From a virus, in IMG/VR virus record IMGVR_UViG_3300046713_000250, positions 1 through 64,000 of that record: a stretch of 64,000 bases of DNA; one strand, given 5' to 3'. Shown here one piece after another: positions 51,864-60,532 of the stretch. How positions within the stretch are numbered: the stretch's first letter is position 1; each line of letters opens with the position of its first letter. A model generated the notes under the pieces. It was not told where the DNA came from. It ran no database searches and saw only the letters and a list, made by a program, of their open reading frames with translations. The position numbers and the translations under genes were made by a program.

Positions 51864-52465
51864 GCGATCTCGTACGTGAACGTCCCGCTGAGGTAGTCGT
51901 TGGCGCCCCACGCGCCGGGCGCGCCGCTGGCCACGTTGCTGCCCGACGTGGTCAGCGCCGCCATCGTCGTCGATCCCGACGAGGCGAACCATGTGACGGT
52001 GGCGACCGAGCCGCCGGACCGGACGACGCCACCGGCCGTGTTCGGAACGCCGCCGGTGATGGCGGACGACGCCGTGAACGGCAGCGCGACGAGGTACTGC
52101 CCACTGCCCGCGTTGGTGCCGGACGTGCCGAACGCGATCGAGAACCGCAGCGTGCACCACTTGCCGCCCCACAGCGAAAAGCGGCCGTTCTGCCCGCCGC
52201 CGGATCCGAGCGTCGGGTTGGTCGTCACCGCGGTCAGCGTGGGGGTCCACCCGCCGGTGATGACCTGACCGAAGTACAGCCACGCGACAGCCGAGGTGCT
52301 GTAGCACGCGTACCGGTTCGTGTCCGTCTCGAAGATGGTCATGCCGTTGTTCGGCGAGCCCGGCCGGGTGCCCGACGTGCACTGGATGACGCACTGTTCC
52401 ATCAGGTAGTCGTTCAGGTCGGTGTCCGGGAGCACGCTCCCGTTGGTAAAGACCTTGAATGGCAT
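51860..52465 (-). CDS. Minor tail / tip protein
   Basis: This 201-residue protein starts MPFKVFTNGSVLPDTDLNDY and LMEQCVIQCTSGTRPGSPNN. The remainder is Ser/Thr/Gly-rich beta (WTPTLTAVTTNPTLGSGGGQ, TFTYEIA at the end). The N-terminal ~80 residues match the short N-terminal domain of actinophage minor tail proteins (VLPDTDLNDYLMEQ). It is the last tail gene before the lysis block. Confidence 0.7.
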   Translation of the reverse strand: MPFKVFTNGSVLPDTDLNDYLMEQCVIQCTSGTRPGSPNNGMTIFETDTNRYACYSTSAVAWLYFGQVITGGWTPTLTAVTTNPTLGSGGGQNGRFSLWGGKWCTLRFSIAFGTSGTNAGSGQYLVALPFTASSAITGGVPNTAGGVVRSGGSVATVTWFASSGSTTMAALTTSGSNVASGAPGAWGANDYLSGTFTYEIA

Positions 52466-52474
52466 GGTGCGCTC

Positions 52475-53758
52475 CTACCAGGCGATGACGCTCTGTCCGA
52501 TGACGCCCTGCGTGGCAGAGCCGATGACGAAGAAGGGCAGCTTGCTGACCGGCTGCAGGTCGAAGGTGGTCAGCGTCTGCTTGCTCTTGGCGTTCCACGT
52601 GTGGCTGATGCCCTGGACGTAGAGCTCCCGCGAGTCGACGATCGACCCGTACGGCTGCGCGGGCGGCCGCCGGACCACGGTGACCCGGTCGCCCAGTACC
52701 CGGCCGAACTGCTGATCCAGCGTCGGCACGCCGATCTGCTCGAGCGCCGAGTTGAGCGTGATCCCGGAGAACCGGAAGGTCGGCTTCACGTCCGCGGCCA
52801 GCACGTAGCTCGCCCACGACAGCGCCGAACTGTCGAGCGTCAGCTTGAGCGCCGACTCCTCGACCGTGTAGGCCGTGCCGTAGAGCCCGATGCTGGTCGC
52901 GTCCTGCGCGATCTGGACGTTGGTCGAGCCGTCGATGGTGGCCTTGACGCGGTTGTGCATGCCGGTCTTGTCCCACGCGGTGACCGGCCGGCCGACGTAC
53001 GGGATCTCGCCGCCGGCCCGGTTGCTGCCGAAGGTGGCCTGCGAGGTGGCCGACCGCGCATCGGTCTGGATCGCGTGCCGGCCGCGCAGGAACATCACGC
53101 CGTCGGGCTGCTGGTAGAACTCGCCGATCTCGGCCTTGACCGCGTCCTGGATCATCTCCAGCCCGGGCGACCCGAACGAGGTCGCCTGGAGGATCTCGCT
53201 GGTCGCGCCGAGCGACCGCAGGCCGGCGGGCCAGGTCATCGCGTCGAGCACGCGGGTGACCCGCGCCGTGACGCTCTCGTTCGCGCCGACCGGGGACACG
53301 AGCGTGTCCGTGGCCTGGTTGAGCAGGATGAACCCGTCGGTCGCGGTGATCGTGACGATGCCGACCGTCGGCGAGGTGGCGTCCGGGTCCCACGAGTCGA
53401 TGAACCCGTAGAACACCGGCTGGATCGTGCCGCTCGGCAACATGTACCGCAGGCGCAGGATGACGCCCGGCCCGGTCAGCCCGGCCGCCTCGAGAACGTA
53501 CGGGTCGAGCGCGCCGTCCATGTTGAGCAGCTTCACCGTCGCCGTGCCGGCGTTGTACGTGATCAGCGGCCCGGCCGTGCGGTCGCTGGTGCGCGAGACG
53601 CTGATCTCCTGCTTGCGGGTGGACAGGTCGGCCAGCATGTTCGCCGTGCCGATCAGGTTGGTGCCGATGATGCCCTGACTCGCCGAGCCGACGATGAACG
53701 TGGTCGTCGGGATGGTCGCGCCGATGGCCAGCCCGACCTCGACGATCCAGCCGGTCAC
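52475..53758 (-). CDS. Minor tail protein
   Basis: This 427-residue protein starts at a GTG that overlaps the tape measure stop. The sequence is beta-rich and typical of a distal tail/baseplate protein: ISVSRTSDRTAGPLITYNAG, TVKLLNMDGALDPYVLEAAG, GVIVTITATDGF. A DWD-type domain (EIGEFYQQPDGVMFLRGRHA) follows. The repeated IVGSASQGIIGTNLIGTAN at the N-terminus and VIGSATQGVIGQSVIAW at the end are the same short motif at both termini. Placement after the tape measure supports a tail-tip role. Confidence 0.72.
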   Translation of the reverse strand: MTGWIVEVGLAIGATIPTTTFIVGSASQGIIGTNLIGTANMLADLSTRKQEISVSRTSDRTAGPLITYNAGTATVKLLNMDGALDPYVLEAAGLTGPGVILRLRYMLPSGTIQPVFYGFIDSWDPDATSPTVGIVTITATDGFILLNQATDTLVSPVGANESVTARVTRVLDAMTWPAGLRSLGATSEILQATSFGSPGLEMIQDAVKAEIGEFYQQPDGVMFLRGRHAIQTDARSATSQATFGSNRAGGEIPYVGRPVTAWDKTGMHNRVKATIDGSTNVQIAQDATSIGLYGTAYTVEESALKLTLDSSALSWASYVLAADVKPTFRFSGITLNSALEQIGVPTLDQQFGRVLGDRVTVVRRPPAQPYGSIVDSRELYVQGISHTWNAKSKQTLTTFDLQPVSKLPFFVIGSATQGVIGQSVIAW

Positions 53759-56700
53759 GGCTTCCGCCAGGCCGCGCCGTTCGCGTTCTCGAACGCCTGG
53801 ATCGCGATCACCGCCTGCCGGCCCACCTCGACCGGGTGCGCACCGGCCGCGACGTTGATGGTGATCTGGTAGGTCCGCGATCCGCCGCGGCCGGAGGGAT
53901 CCACGTATTCGGTGCGGCCGGACATGTTGGCGCCGAGCGTGCCGGACGGCCAGAGCCCGCCCTTGTCGAACAGCCGTACCGGCGGGAAGTCGATGAGCCC
54001 GCCGGACGCCCGTGCCGCCCCGGTGTTGGCGAACTGCGTGAACCGGCGAGCCCGGGCCCCGATCCGGACGCCGGACGATCCGGTCGACTCGAACGGCATG
54101 CCCGCGATCTGGCCGGCCATGTGGCCGACGGACGCCGACGCCGGACTCTGGCCCGGGTGCGACCAGCCGGCCATCAGCGTGCCGAGCTTCTGCCGGGTGT
54201 CGAACCACCGACCGGGCAGGCTCTCGGTGGAGAACGTGTGGCTGTACGGGTTGTTGCCCTTGAGGATGTTGTACGCCGCGCTGACGATTCCGGAGCAGTC
54301 GTAGCCGCGCGGTCCGGCCGACGCCCAGATGTAGGGCTTGCCCGCCTGGTTCTGCACGAACGCCCGGGCCTGCACGGCGCGCTGCACGTTGTTGAGCGAC
54401 CCGGAGACCGGACCGCCGATGCCGGTGATCCAGCCGATTGCCGAGCCGAGGAACTTCTTGGCCGAGCCGATCAGGAAATCCTTGATCATGCCGACGCCGG
54501 GGATCTGGTTGAGCAGCGCCTCAAATGGCTTGCGGATGGTCGCGCCCGGATTGGTCAGCGCACCCCACACGTCCTTGGTCCAGCCGACGAGCCCGCCGTC
54601 GGCGAACGCCCAGCCCTCCGACCCGTCGCCGGGATACTGGGCGAGCGGCCGACCGAGGTAGCGGGAGATCCCCGCGGCGCCGCCCTTCATTCCGGCGTTG
54701 ACCCACTTGAGCAGCGGGAGCGCCTTGGCCGTGTCCTGCGCGTTGACCACGTACTCGCCGCCGGCCAGCTTCACCGCGCCGACGCCGGGGATCGTGGCCG
54801 GCGCCAGCCGGTTGTCGACGGCCGACGGCGCACCGGCAATCTTCCCGCCGGTCGCGTAGGCGGGTAGCTGCCCGCCGGTCGCGAAGCCCTTGATCGGCTC
54901 GACGCGGTCCTTCACGCCGACGATCGACGCCGCCTTGTTCAGGCCGTTGATGAACGGGTTGATCACGTGGTTGACCACGAACGTCACGGGCGCCTTTGCC
55001 GCAGCCTGCACGGCGCTCCATGCCTTGGAGATGAGCGAGACGCCGGTCTGGAAGCCCTTGACCACGGTGCCCTTGATGAAGCCGACGAACGCGTCGAACA
55101 CCGGCTTGATCTTCGTGTTGTAGATGATGGAGAAGCCGAGCGCCAGCGTGTTCCACGCGTTGCGGACTGCGGCGAAGATCGGCGCGATGTAGTTGCGGTA
55201 CCACCCGGCGACGGTGTTCGCCACGGCGTTGAAGATCCTGACGAACGTCGCCCGCAGGAATTCGACCGTTGCCAGCACCGGGCCGACCACGTAGGTCCGG
55301 AAGGCGTTGAACACCGCCTTGATGATGTTCCACCATGGGATCACCACGTAGTCGCGGATGTAGTTGAAGACCGCGGTGAACACCGTCTTGAGGAAGTTCA
55401 CCGCCGCGCCGACCACCACGCGCACCACGTCCGAGAACAACTTGAAGACGATCTGCACGGCGAGCCACCAGATCTCGACGACCTTCTTGATCCCGTTGAA
55501 CACGGGCTCGAAGATGTTGTGCCACAGCCACATGGCGATGCCCGCGACGAACTTGAACTCGGCCACGATGATCGCGATGTAGGTCTTCACCGCGGCGACC
55601 ACGAAGCTGATGGCCGCCTGGATGCCGTGCCAGACCGGTTCGATCACGTTGTGCCAGAGCCACAGCCCGGCGGCCGCGATCGCGTCCCACGCCTTCTTGA
55701 TCGCGGGCCACGCGACGTTGACGATCCAGTCGACGGTCGCGCCGATCGCCACCTTAATCGCGCCCCACACCGCCTGCACGATGTTGCGGAAGGCCTCGCT
55801 GTGCTTGTACGCATAGACGATCCCGGCCACGAGCGCGGCGATGGCAATGATGACCAGCGCGATCGGGTTGGCGTCCATCACGAGGTTGAACGCCGCCTGA
55901 ACCCCGGTCCAGATCTTGGTGAGCGTCGTGACGATCTGGATCGACTTGATGTAGGCGAGGATGCCGCCGGCCGCCTGGACGCCGATCGCGAGATTGGCCA
56001 GTTTCTGCACGGCGAGGAAGGCCACCACCGCGCCCGCGACTATCTTGACCACTGTGGCGTGCTTGGCCAGATACCCCGACAGCACGGTGATCGCCGGGGT
56101 CAGCTTGGTGATGACGGTGGCTGCGATGCCCGCGAAGATGGGCAGCAACGGGGCCGCCGCGACGACGACCTGAGACAGCGGGCCGGCAAGCCCGGCGATC
56201 GCGGGTCCGAGCACCTGCAAGCTCTGCGCCAGCGCGGGCAGCACCGCGCCCAGCGAGGTGCGCAGCGCGGTGCCGAACTGCGCGAGGGTCGAGAAGATCG
56301 CATCGAGGGCAGCCGTGCCCTGCACGCTCTTGAGGAACGCCGCCGCCTCGCCGGTCAGCAGGCGCAGGTTGGTCAGCAGGTCGCTGCCGCTCTTGTTCGC
56401 CGCGGTGAACACGCTCTGGATGACCGAGCCGACATTGAGGACGATGCCCACCAGTTGCTTGAGCGTGGTGATGCCGGCCTGGAAGAACTTCGAGATCTCG
56501 CCCGACTTGGCCGCGCCCTGGATGAACGCGCCCACCTTGATCGCCAGATTGGTGAAGCCCTGCGCCAGCCCCGGCAGCTTGCCCGCCGTCGAGTTGACCA
56601 CCGCAGCGAACGCCTTCACCAGCGGATCGATCGATCCGCGCAACAGGATGGCCGCCACCCGGGTGTTCTTGAACGTGGACGTGACGGCCGCGAACACCTG

Positions 56701-57438
56701 GCTGCGGCGCGCGGTCTGGGTGAACTGCTCGGCCAGCCCGCCCAGCGGCCCGGCGAGGTTGGACATCTGCGTCTTGAGCAGAGGAAGGTACTTGTCGGCC
56801 AGCGGCTTGATGTCGTCGGTCAGCGGCCGGAAGAATCGCTCGGCCACCGACTGACGCAGCGCATCGATCTTCGGCTTGAGCCCGACGATCACCTTCGTGA
56901 ACCGCTGCGCCGACGGCGGTAGCGCATCCAGCGCCTTCTTCGCCTGCTGGGACGTGCCGGTCAACCCGGCGTTGATCGCCTTGCCAACGCCGGACGTGGC
57001 CACCTTGAACGTGCTGAGCGCGGCACCGGCGGCGCCGAGCACGGCGGGCAGACCGGCCACCACCCCGGCCGCCGGGGCCAGTGCGGCGGTCAGGTGCAGC
57101 ACGCCGGGCGTCGCGACTAGGGCGGCGCCACCAAGAAGGGTGTACTTGGCGGATATCAGTGAGAGCGCCTTGCTGAACGCGCCGGATGACCCGCTGGATT
57201 CTTTGCCCAGGCTCTTGCTGAACGAGCGCCCGGTCTTGGTGCCGGCCTCCGTGCCGACCTTCTCCGAGTCCTTGACGAACTTGCCGCGCGAATCGCGCAG
57301 CCTGCCGTCGGAGCCGCGGGTGAAGCCGTCGCCGAAGGCTTTGCCGGCATCCTCGCCGGCCTTGTCACCCTCCTTGATGAACTCGCTCTTGTCGACCTGC
57401 GGCCGGACACGAACGAACGCGGAGGCAAGAGCCACCAT
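53755..57438 (-). CDS. Tape measure protein with C-terminal NlpC/P60-like domain
   Basis: This 1,227-residue protein sets tail length. Residues 1-110 are charged with an Arg/Lys/Ser region (FSKSLGKESSGSSGAFSKAL). The middle has long helical and hydrophobic segments (ALVIIAIAALVAGIVYAYKH) and several W-rich repeats (LWHNVIEPVWHGIQAAISFV). A papain-like NlpC/P60 module occupies roughly residues 1035-1145: AGKPYIWASAGPRGYDCSG IVSAAYN with the Cys, then SVGHMAGQIAGMPFES with the His. This could cut peptidoglycan at entry. Length predicts a long flexible tail. Overlaps both flanking genes. Confidence 0.92.
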   Translation of the reverse strand: MVALASAFVRVRPQVDKSEFIKEGDKAGEDAGKAFGDGFTRGSDGRLRDSRGKFVKDSEKVGTEAGTKTGRSFSKSLGKESSGSSGAFSKALSLISAKYTLLGGAALVATPGVLHLTAALAPAAGVVAGLPAVLGAAGAALSTFKVATSGVGKAINAGLTGTSQQAKKALDALPPSAQRFTKVIVGLKPKIDALRQSVAERFFRPLTDDIKPLADKYLPLLKTQMSNLAGPLGGLAEQFTQTARRSQVFAAVTSTFKNTRVAAILLRGSIDPLVKAFAAVVNSTAGKLPGLAQGFTNLAIKVGAFIQGAAKSGEISKFFQAGITTLKQLVGIVLNVGSVIQSVFTAANKSGSDLLTNLRLLTGEAAAFLKSVQGTAALDAIFSTLAQFGTALRTSLGAVLPALAQSLQVLGPAIAGLAGPLSQVVVAAAPLLPIFAGIAATVITKLTPAITVLSGYLAKHATVVKIVAGAVVAFLAVQKLANLAIGVQAAGGILAYIKSIQIVTTLTKIWTGVQAAFNLVMDANPIALVIIAIAALVAGIVYAYKHSEAFRNIVQAVWGAIKVAIGATVDWIVNVAWPAIKKAWDAIAAAGLWLWHNVIEPVWHGIQAAISFVVAAVKTYIAIIVAEFKFVAGIAMWLWHNIFEPVFNGIKKVVEIWWLAVQIVFKLFSDVVRVVVGAAVNFLKTVFTAVFNYIRDYVVIPWWNIIKAVFNAFRTYVVGPVLATVEFLRATFVRIFNAVANTVAGWYRNYIAPIFAAVRNAWNTLALGFSIIYNTKIKPVFDAFVGFIKGTVVKGFQTGVSLISKAWSAVQAAAKAPVTFVVNHVINPFINGLNKAASIVGVKDRVEPIKGFATGGQLPAYATGGKIAGAPSAVDNRLAPATIPGVGAVKLAGGEYVVNAQDTAKALPLLKWVNAGMKGGAAGISRYLGRPLAQYPGDGSEGWAFADGGLVGWTKDVWGALTNPGATIRKPFEALLNQIPGVGMIKDFLIGSAKKFLGSAIGWITGIGGPVSGSLNNVQRAVQARAFVQNQAGKPYIWASAGPRGYDCSGIVSAAYNILKGNNPYSHTFSTESLPGRWFDTRQKLGTLMAGWSHPGQSPASASVGHMAGQIAGMPFESTGSSGVRIGARARRFTQFANTGAARASGGLIDFPPVRLFDKGGLWPSGTLGANMSGRTEYVDPSGRGGSRTYQITINVAAGAHPVEVGRQAVIAIQAFENANGAAWRKP

Positions 57439-58252
57439 CAGCTCTCACCTCCGCTGTCGTCCACGCCCATGCGAAGCACACGGTTGGCCTGGTTGTTCAT
57501 CTCGCCCCACCCGTAGATCTGCTCGTCGATCTGCTGCCGCTGGTCCGCTTCCAGACCTTGGGTCAACATCGCGTAGGCGGCATTGAGCGCCACCCGCAGC
57601 GGCATGTCGTCTAGCGGCCCAGATCCGCTACGGGCGTCAGCCCAGCCACATCGGGGTGCATGACCTGCGAGGACGAGGCGGCCCTCGAACTCGCCGAAGT
57701 TGTCCGCGATCCACCCGAGGAGAGCTCTCGCGGCTTGGTAGGGCGGGCGGCCATGATCTCCATTGCCCGGTTGACGAAGTCCATGATCTCGTCGCCGTCG
57801 GCCAGTTCGTCCTCGGCGAGGTCTAGAAAACGGTTCCACTCCTTCTCGTCGCGCAGCTTCTTGCCGTTGACGTCGACCTGCTGCTGACCGTGCTCGTCCA
57901 GCAGCGGCGGGCGGTGGACGACCGACCGGATGAGCGAGTGCATCGCGGCCAGGCCCTCCATGTCATCGGAGTCGAGCCCACGATTGGCTGCGGCGCCGAA
58001 CCGGATCATCGGCGCGAGGCCGACCTTGTCCGCCAGCCGGAACTTCTCGCCGTAGAACTCGAGGTAGTCGCCGTCCGGATCGAGCACGACCCCCTCGGCC
58101 GCAGCCTGCGCGTCGCGCGAGGTCGGCTCGGCCATCGGCGTATCGCGCGGAAGCGTGGTGTAGTACGGCTGGCCGGCCGACGGCTGGTCCGGCATGTCGA
58201 CCCACGGCGGGGGCGGCCACGTACCGCCGGCGTTCATCTGGACATCAGCCAC
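57438..58252 (-). CDS. Tail assembly chaperone G-T fusion by -1 frameshift
   Basis: The second chaperone frame (57438-57839) has no good start and overlaps the first (57611-58252) in the -1 frame. This is the universal gpG/gpGT arrangement before tape measure. The fusion adds QAARALLGWIADNFGEFEGR and LNAAYAMLTQGLEADQRQQI to the first protein. A canonical slippery heptamer is not obvious between about 57,650 and 57,830. The frameshift is inferred from overlap, order and frame offset; the exact site is unknown. Confidence 0.7.
57611..58252 (-). CDS. Tail assembly chaperone (gpG-like)
   Basis: This 213-residue protein begins MADVQMNAGGTWPPPPWVDM. The centre is the chaperone domain: GDYLEFYGEKFRLADKVGLA, then FGAAANRGLDSDDMEGLAAM and LAEDELADGDEIMDFVNRAM. 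The 3' end reads out to a poorly conserved Ser/Arg stretch in frame 0. It lies between the tail tube and the tape measure genes. Made in excess over the G-T fusion (family knowledge). Confidence 0.82.
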   Translation of the reverse strand: MADVQMNAGGTWPPPPWVDMPDQPSAGQPYYTTLPRDTPMAEPTSRDAQAAAEGVVLDPDGDYLEFYGEKFRLADKVGLAPMIRFGAAANRGLDSDDMEGLAAMHSLIRSVVHRPPLLDEHGQQQVDVNGKKLRDEKEWNRFLDLAEDELADGDEIMDFVNRAMEIMAARPTKPRELSSGGSRTTSASSRAASSSQVMHPDVAGLTPVADLGR

Positions 58253-58826
58253 GGTTGGTACCCGCCGCAGCGAAGTAGATCGGCTGCGAGGACGCGTCCG
58301 GCTCGAAGGTGAACGTCAGCGGGAGGCTGGCGTTGTCCGCGCCCTTCTTGCGCTGGATGCCCACCGACCCGGTCTGGAAGGTCTGCATCCCCCACCAGCG
58401 CTCGGTGCCGTCCACCGCCTCCCATCCGATCTGCTGGCGGACCTCGGCGCCGATCTGCGGCAGCGTGAACGTGGTCAGCAGCGTGGTGCCCGCGCCGGAG
58501 GTCGCCTTGGTGCCGCCGTTGAACGCGCGCTTGTAGTTGGTCAGGTGGATCTGCATGACCTCGAACTCGGCCGTGATGGTGCGACCGGTCACGACGTTGA
58601 GCAGCGGGTCGACGTACTCGGCCGCCTCCACCGCGTCGGTGTCGATGCCGATGTTCAGGGTGTGGCCCTCGCGGGTGACGCCCCACAGGTTCCAGCCGAC
58701 GGGCCAGGTGTCGGTGAACACCGAGCCGACGACGGTGTTGGTCGGCGCCGACACGCCGAGGTCGGACACGTAGAGATATCCGGCGCCGAAACTGAGTGCG
58801 CCCTTCGGGACTGTCACCGCTGGCAT
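58245..58826 (-). CDS. Major tail (tube) protein
   Basis: This 193-residue protein, MPAVTVPKGALSFGAGYLYV, continues VVGSVFTDTWPVGWNLWGVT and IDTDAVEAAEYVDPLLNVVT. The strand-rich fold with GRTITAEFEVMQIHLTNYKR and a long final strand (PLTFTFEPDASSQPIYFA) matches siphovirus tail tube proteins. It is located just before the chaperones. Its stop overlaps the chaperone start. Confidence 0.85.
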   Translation of the reverse strand: MPAVTVPKGALSFGAGYLYVSDLGVSAPTNTVVGSVFTDTWPVGWNLWGVTREGHTLNIGIDTDAVEAAEYVDPLLNVVTGRTITAEFEVMQIHLTNYKRAFNGGTKATSGAGTTLLTTFTLPQIGAEVRQQIGWEAVDGTERWWGMQTFQTGSVGIQRKKGADNASLPLTFTFEPDASSQPIYFAAAGTNRG

Positions 58827-58992
58827 GGATCACTCCTCAGATCAAAGCCCCCGAGGGGCGTACTGAAGACCCGCACCTCTCGTGAGGCCGGGTGGCTAAG
58901 GTGGTGGGCAAAGTGCCCGGTGTAACCCGCGCAGGTTGAGCGAAGCAACCAGCGCCGCCCCCGGCGGACCGCGTGGCGGTCATCGGGCCCGA

Positions 58993-59064
58993 CCCGGGCT
59001 AGCTCAGTGGAGAGCGCTCGCCGAACGCAGGGGCGAAAGGTTGGGTTCGACTCCCCGCCTGGGA
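58993..59064 (+). tRNA. Degenerate tRNA-like sequence
   Basis: CCCGGGC/GCCTGGG acceptor (one G-U), D-arm GCTC/GAGC, anticodon stem TCGCC/GGCGA with a 9-nt loop (GAACGCAGG), a TTCGACT T-loop, and discriminator A. The T-stem is only partly paired and the anticodon loop is too long, so the anticodon is unclear (ACG possible). It lies between the tail tube gene start and a plus-strand gene. Probably a decayed tRNA. The remaining 58827-59230 holds no gene; a hairpin CGCTCCGG/CCGGAGCG lies at about 59189-59208. Confidence 0.5.
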
Positions 59065-59230
59065 CGACAGCTAAAATGTCAGCAATGTGGTCGGCTGTAT
59101 CCGCGATGAAGCCGACAGGTGTCGCAGGGGCACCGGGCGCGGCTCGCATCCCCTCCGGGCGGTAGACCAGCATCTATTGCCGCCGAGCGCTCCGGTCCGC
59201 CGGAGCGTTCGTGCTGTCTACGCTGGGCAG

Positions 59231-59431
59231 ATGGAGACGATCGTTCAATTCCTCGGGCGTGGTGACACGTTCATGGCCCACGGCCAGTTGCACACCATAA
59301 AGCACCGGTGCCGAGACGGCGCACGGCGCAAGGTGCTGGTCATCGGCGAGCGCGCGGACGGCAACTACTTCGAGGCCGAGTTCGATTGGGGCGAGACCGT
59401 CGACACGCTGGAACCTGCGGTTACGCTGTAG
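59231..59431 (+). CDS. Small plus-strand protein
   Basis: A 66-residue protein beginning METIVQFLGRGDTFMAHGQL with HTIKHRCRDGARRKVLVIGE and a beta end. TACGCT (59219-59224) lies 7 nt before the ATG, so the transcript could be leaderless. It is on the opposite strand to the tail operon. The 147 bp after it (59432-59578) show no gene. Coding is plausible but not certain. Confidence 0.5.
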   Translation: METIVQFLGRGDTFMAHGQLHTIKHRCRDGARRKVLVIGERADGNYFEAEFDWGETVDTLEPAVTL

Positions 59432-59578
59432 GTCCGCCCGGGGCGCGCAAGCGGGTCGTCAACGCCGGTACCGGCGAGCGGCGAACCTAGGGAAGGCGTT
59501 GGCAAGTCGACTGGACGGCGGCGACGGCCGTGGACCGACTGATACTGCGGCGACCGGAACGATGGGGACCTCGGGCCG

Positions 59579-59674
59579 CTAGCCGGTCATCCACGTGTTG
59601 ATGATCGCGAGCGTCACCAGCAGGGCCAGCAGCGCGCAGATCAGGACGAGCCACACCCACGTCCGGTTGCTCAC
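59579..59674 (-). CDS. 31-residue membrane miniprotein
   Basis: Starts at a GTG that overlaps the previous stop. MSNRTWVWLVLICALLALLV continues TLAIINTWMTG, almost one membrane span with a short tail. It lies at the end of a neck/tail operon segment. Small proteins of this kind occur in phage structural operons, with unknown function. Confidence 0.5.
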   Translation of the reverse strand: MSNRTWVWLVLICALLALLVTLAIINTWMTG

Positions 59675-60099
59675 GCGGGCCGGATCCGCACGGTCCAGTT
59701 GAGCAGCAGCCGCGGCCGGTCGCCGTCGGGCACATATGCCGGCCCCTGGATGTCGTCGACCGCGTAGATGACCGCTCCCGTGACCGCGGTCTCGCGGCCC
59801 TCGAGCTGCGTGCTCAGCTCCTCGGCCAGCGCGGTAGCGGCGAGCCCGGCGGCCTCGCGGGTGTCCGCGTAGATCTGCGCCGACATGGCCGCGAGCATGT
59901 CCGGGCTCTCCGGCGAGTCCGCGCTGCGGAACGAGATGCCCTCTTCCAGGTACGCGTACGCCGCAGGCGCCCCACCCGAGATCTTCTTCAGGTGCGCGCC
60001 CTGCTGGAGCGGATGCCCGACGCCGACCAGCGTGGCCGTGCGCGAGTTGATCCATTCCCGCATCACGCCCACCGCATCGGCGTAGGTCCGCGCGGTCAC
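59671..60099 (-). CDS. Tail terminator / head-tail joining protein
   Basis: This 142-residue protein is translated from a GTG overlapping the previous stop. MTARTYADAVGVMREWINSR, then SAQIYADTREAAGLAATALA, continues to ALAEELSTQLEGRETAVTGA and NWTVRIRPA. The helix plus strand layout suits tail terminator proteins in this operon position. A direct family match is not claimed. Confidence 0.65.
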   Translation of the reverse strand: MTARTYADAVGVMREWINSRTATLVGVGHPLQQGAHLKKISGGAPAAYAYLEEGISFRSADSPESPDMLAAMSAQIYADTREAAGLAATALAEELSTQLEGRETAVTGAVIYAVDDIQGPAYVPDGDRPRLLLNWTVRIRPA

Positions 60100-60530
60100 C
60101 GGAACACGCGCCCCACGAGGTCGGCCAGCGCCGCTCGGCACCACGGGTAGGGCGGCGTACCGGGGTGATCGACGCGGTAGCCGAACACGTTGCCGTGTGA
60201 GTCGCGCAGCGGGTAGCCCGGCCCCTTCGGCTCGATCACGTGAGGAGCGGTGCCGAGCTCAAGTCCTAGGGGGTAGGGGTAGCCCTCCGGCGTCTCGGCA
60301 TCCGAGCCGATGTCGCGGTACGGGCCGGCCTCGTCCCGGCCGCGCTCGACGTGGATACGGTCGCGCGCGTAGCCGGCCGGCCGGCCGTTGCTGCCGTCGG
60401 CCGAGACCGGGATGCGCCGCTTCTGGCCGCCGGCCACGATGACCGCGGCCTGGTCCAGCCAGTCCTCGGACAGGCCGAGCACGCCGACCTCCCAGCGCGG
60501 GTCCATGACCACCACGACGTCGCGCGCCAC
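60096..60530 (-). CDS. Head-tail connector-like protein
   Basis: This 144-residue protein from a GTG begins MARDVVVVMDPRWEVGVLGL. A mixed fold (IVAGGQKRRIPVSADGSNGR) is followed by HVIEPKGPGYPLRDSHGNVF and HPGTPPYPWCRAALADLVGR. HxGTxPxxxxRxAL is a pattern of HK97 gp10-like neck proteins. It precedes the tail terminator-like gene. Structural role likely. Confidence 0.72.
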   Translation of the reverse strand: MARDVVVVMDPRWEVGVLGLSEDWLDQAAVIVAGGQKRRIPVSADGSNGRPAGYARDRIHVERGRDEAGPYRDIGSDAETPEGYPYPLGLELGTAPHVIEPKGPGYPLRDSHGNVFGYRVDHPGTPPYPWCRAALADLVGRVFR

Positions 60531-60532
60531 GG

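Noticed and set aside
51755-53872. Plus-strand 705-codon ORF over the tail genes
   Set aside because: Antisense shadow of minor tail and tape measure genes; low-complexity Arg/Asp/Gly/Val composition and no start signal.
54967-56922. Plus-strand 651-codon ORF inside the tape measure gene
   Set aside because: Same pattern of antisense open frame caused by GC-rich codons; repeated His/Asp/Gly/Arg runs, no domain.
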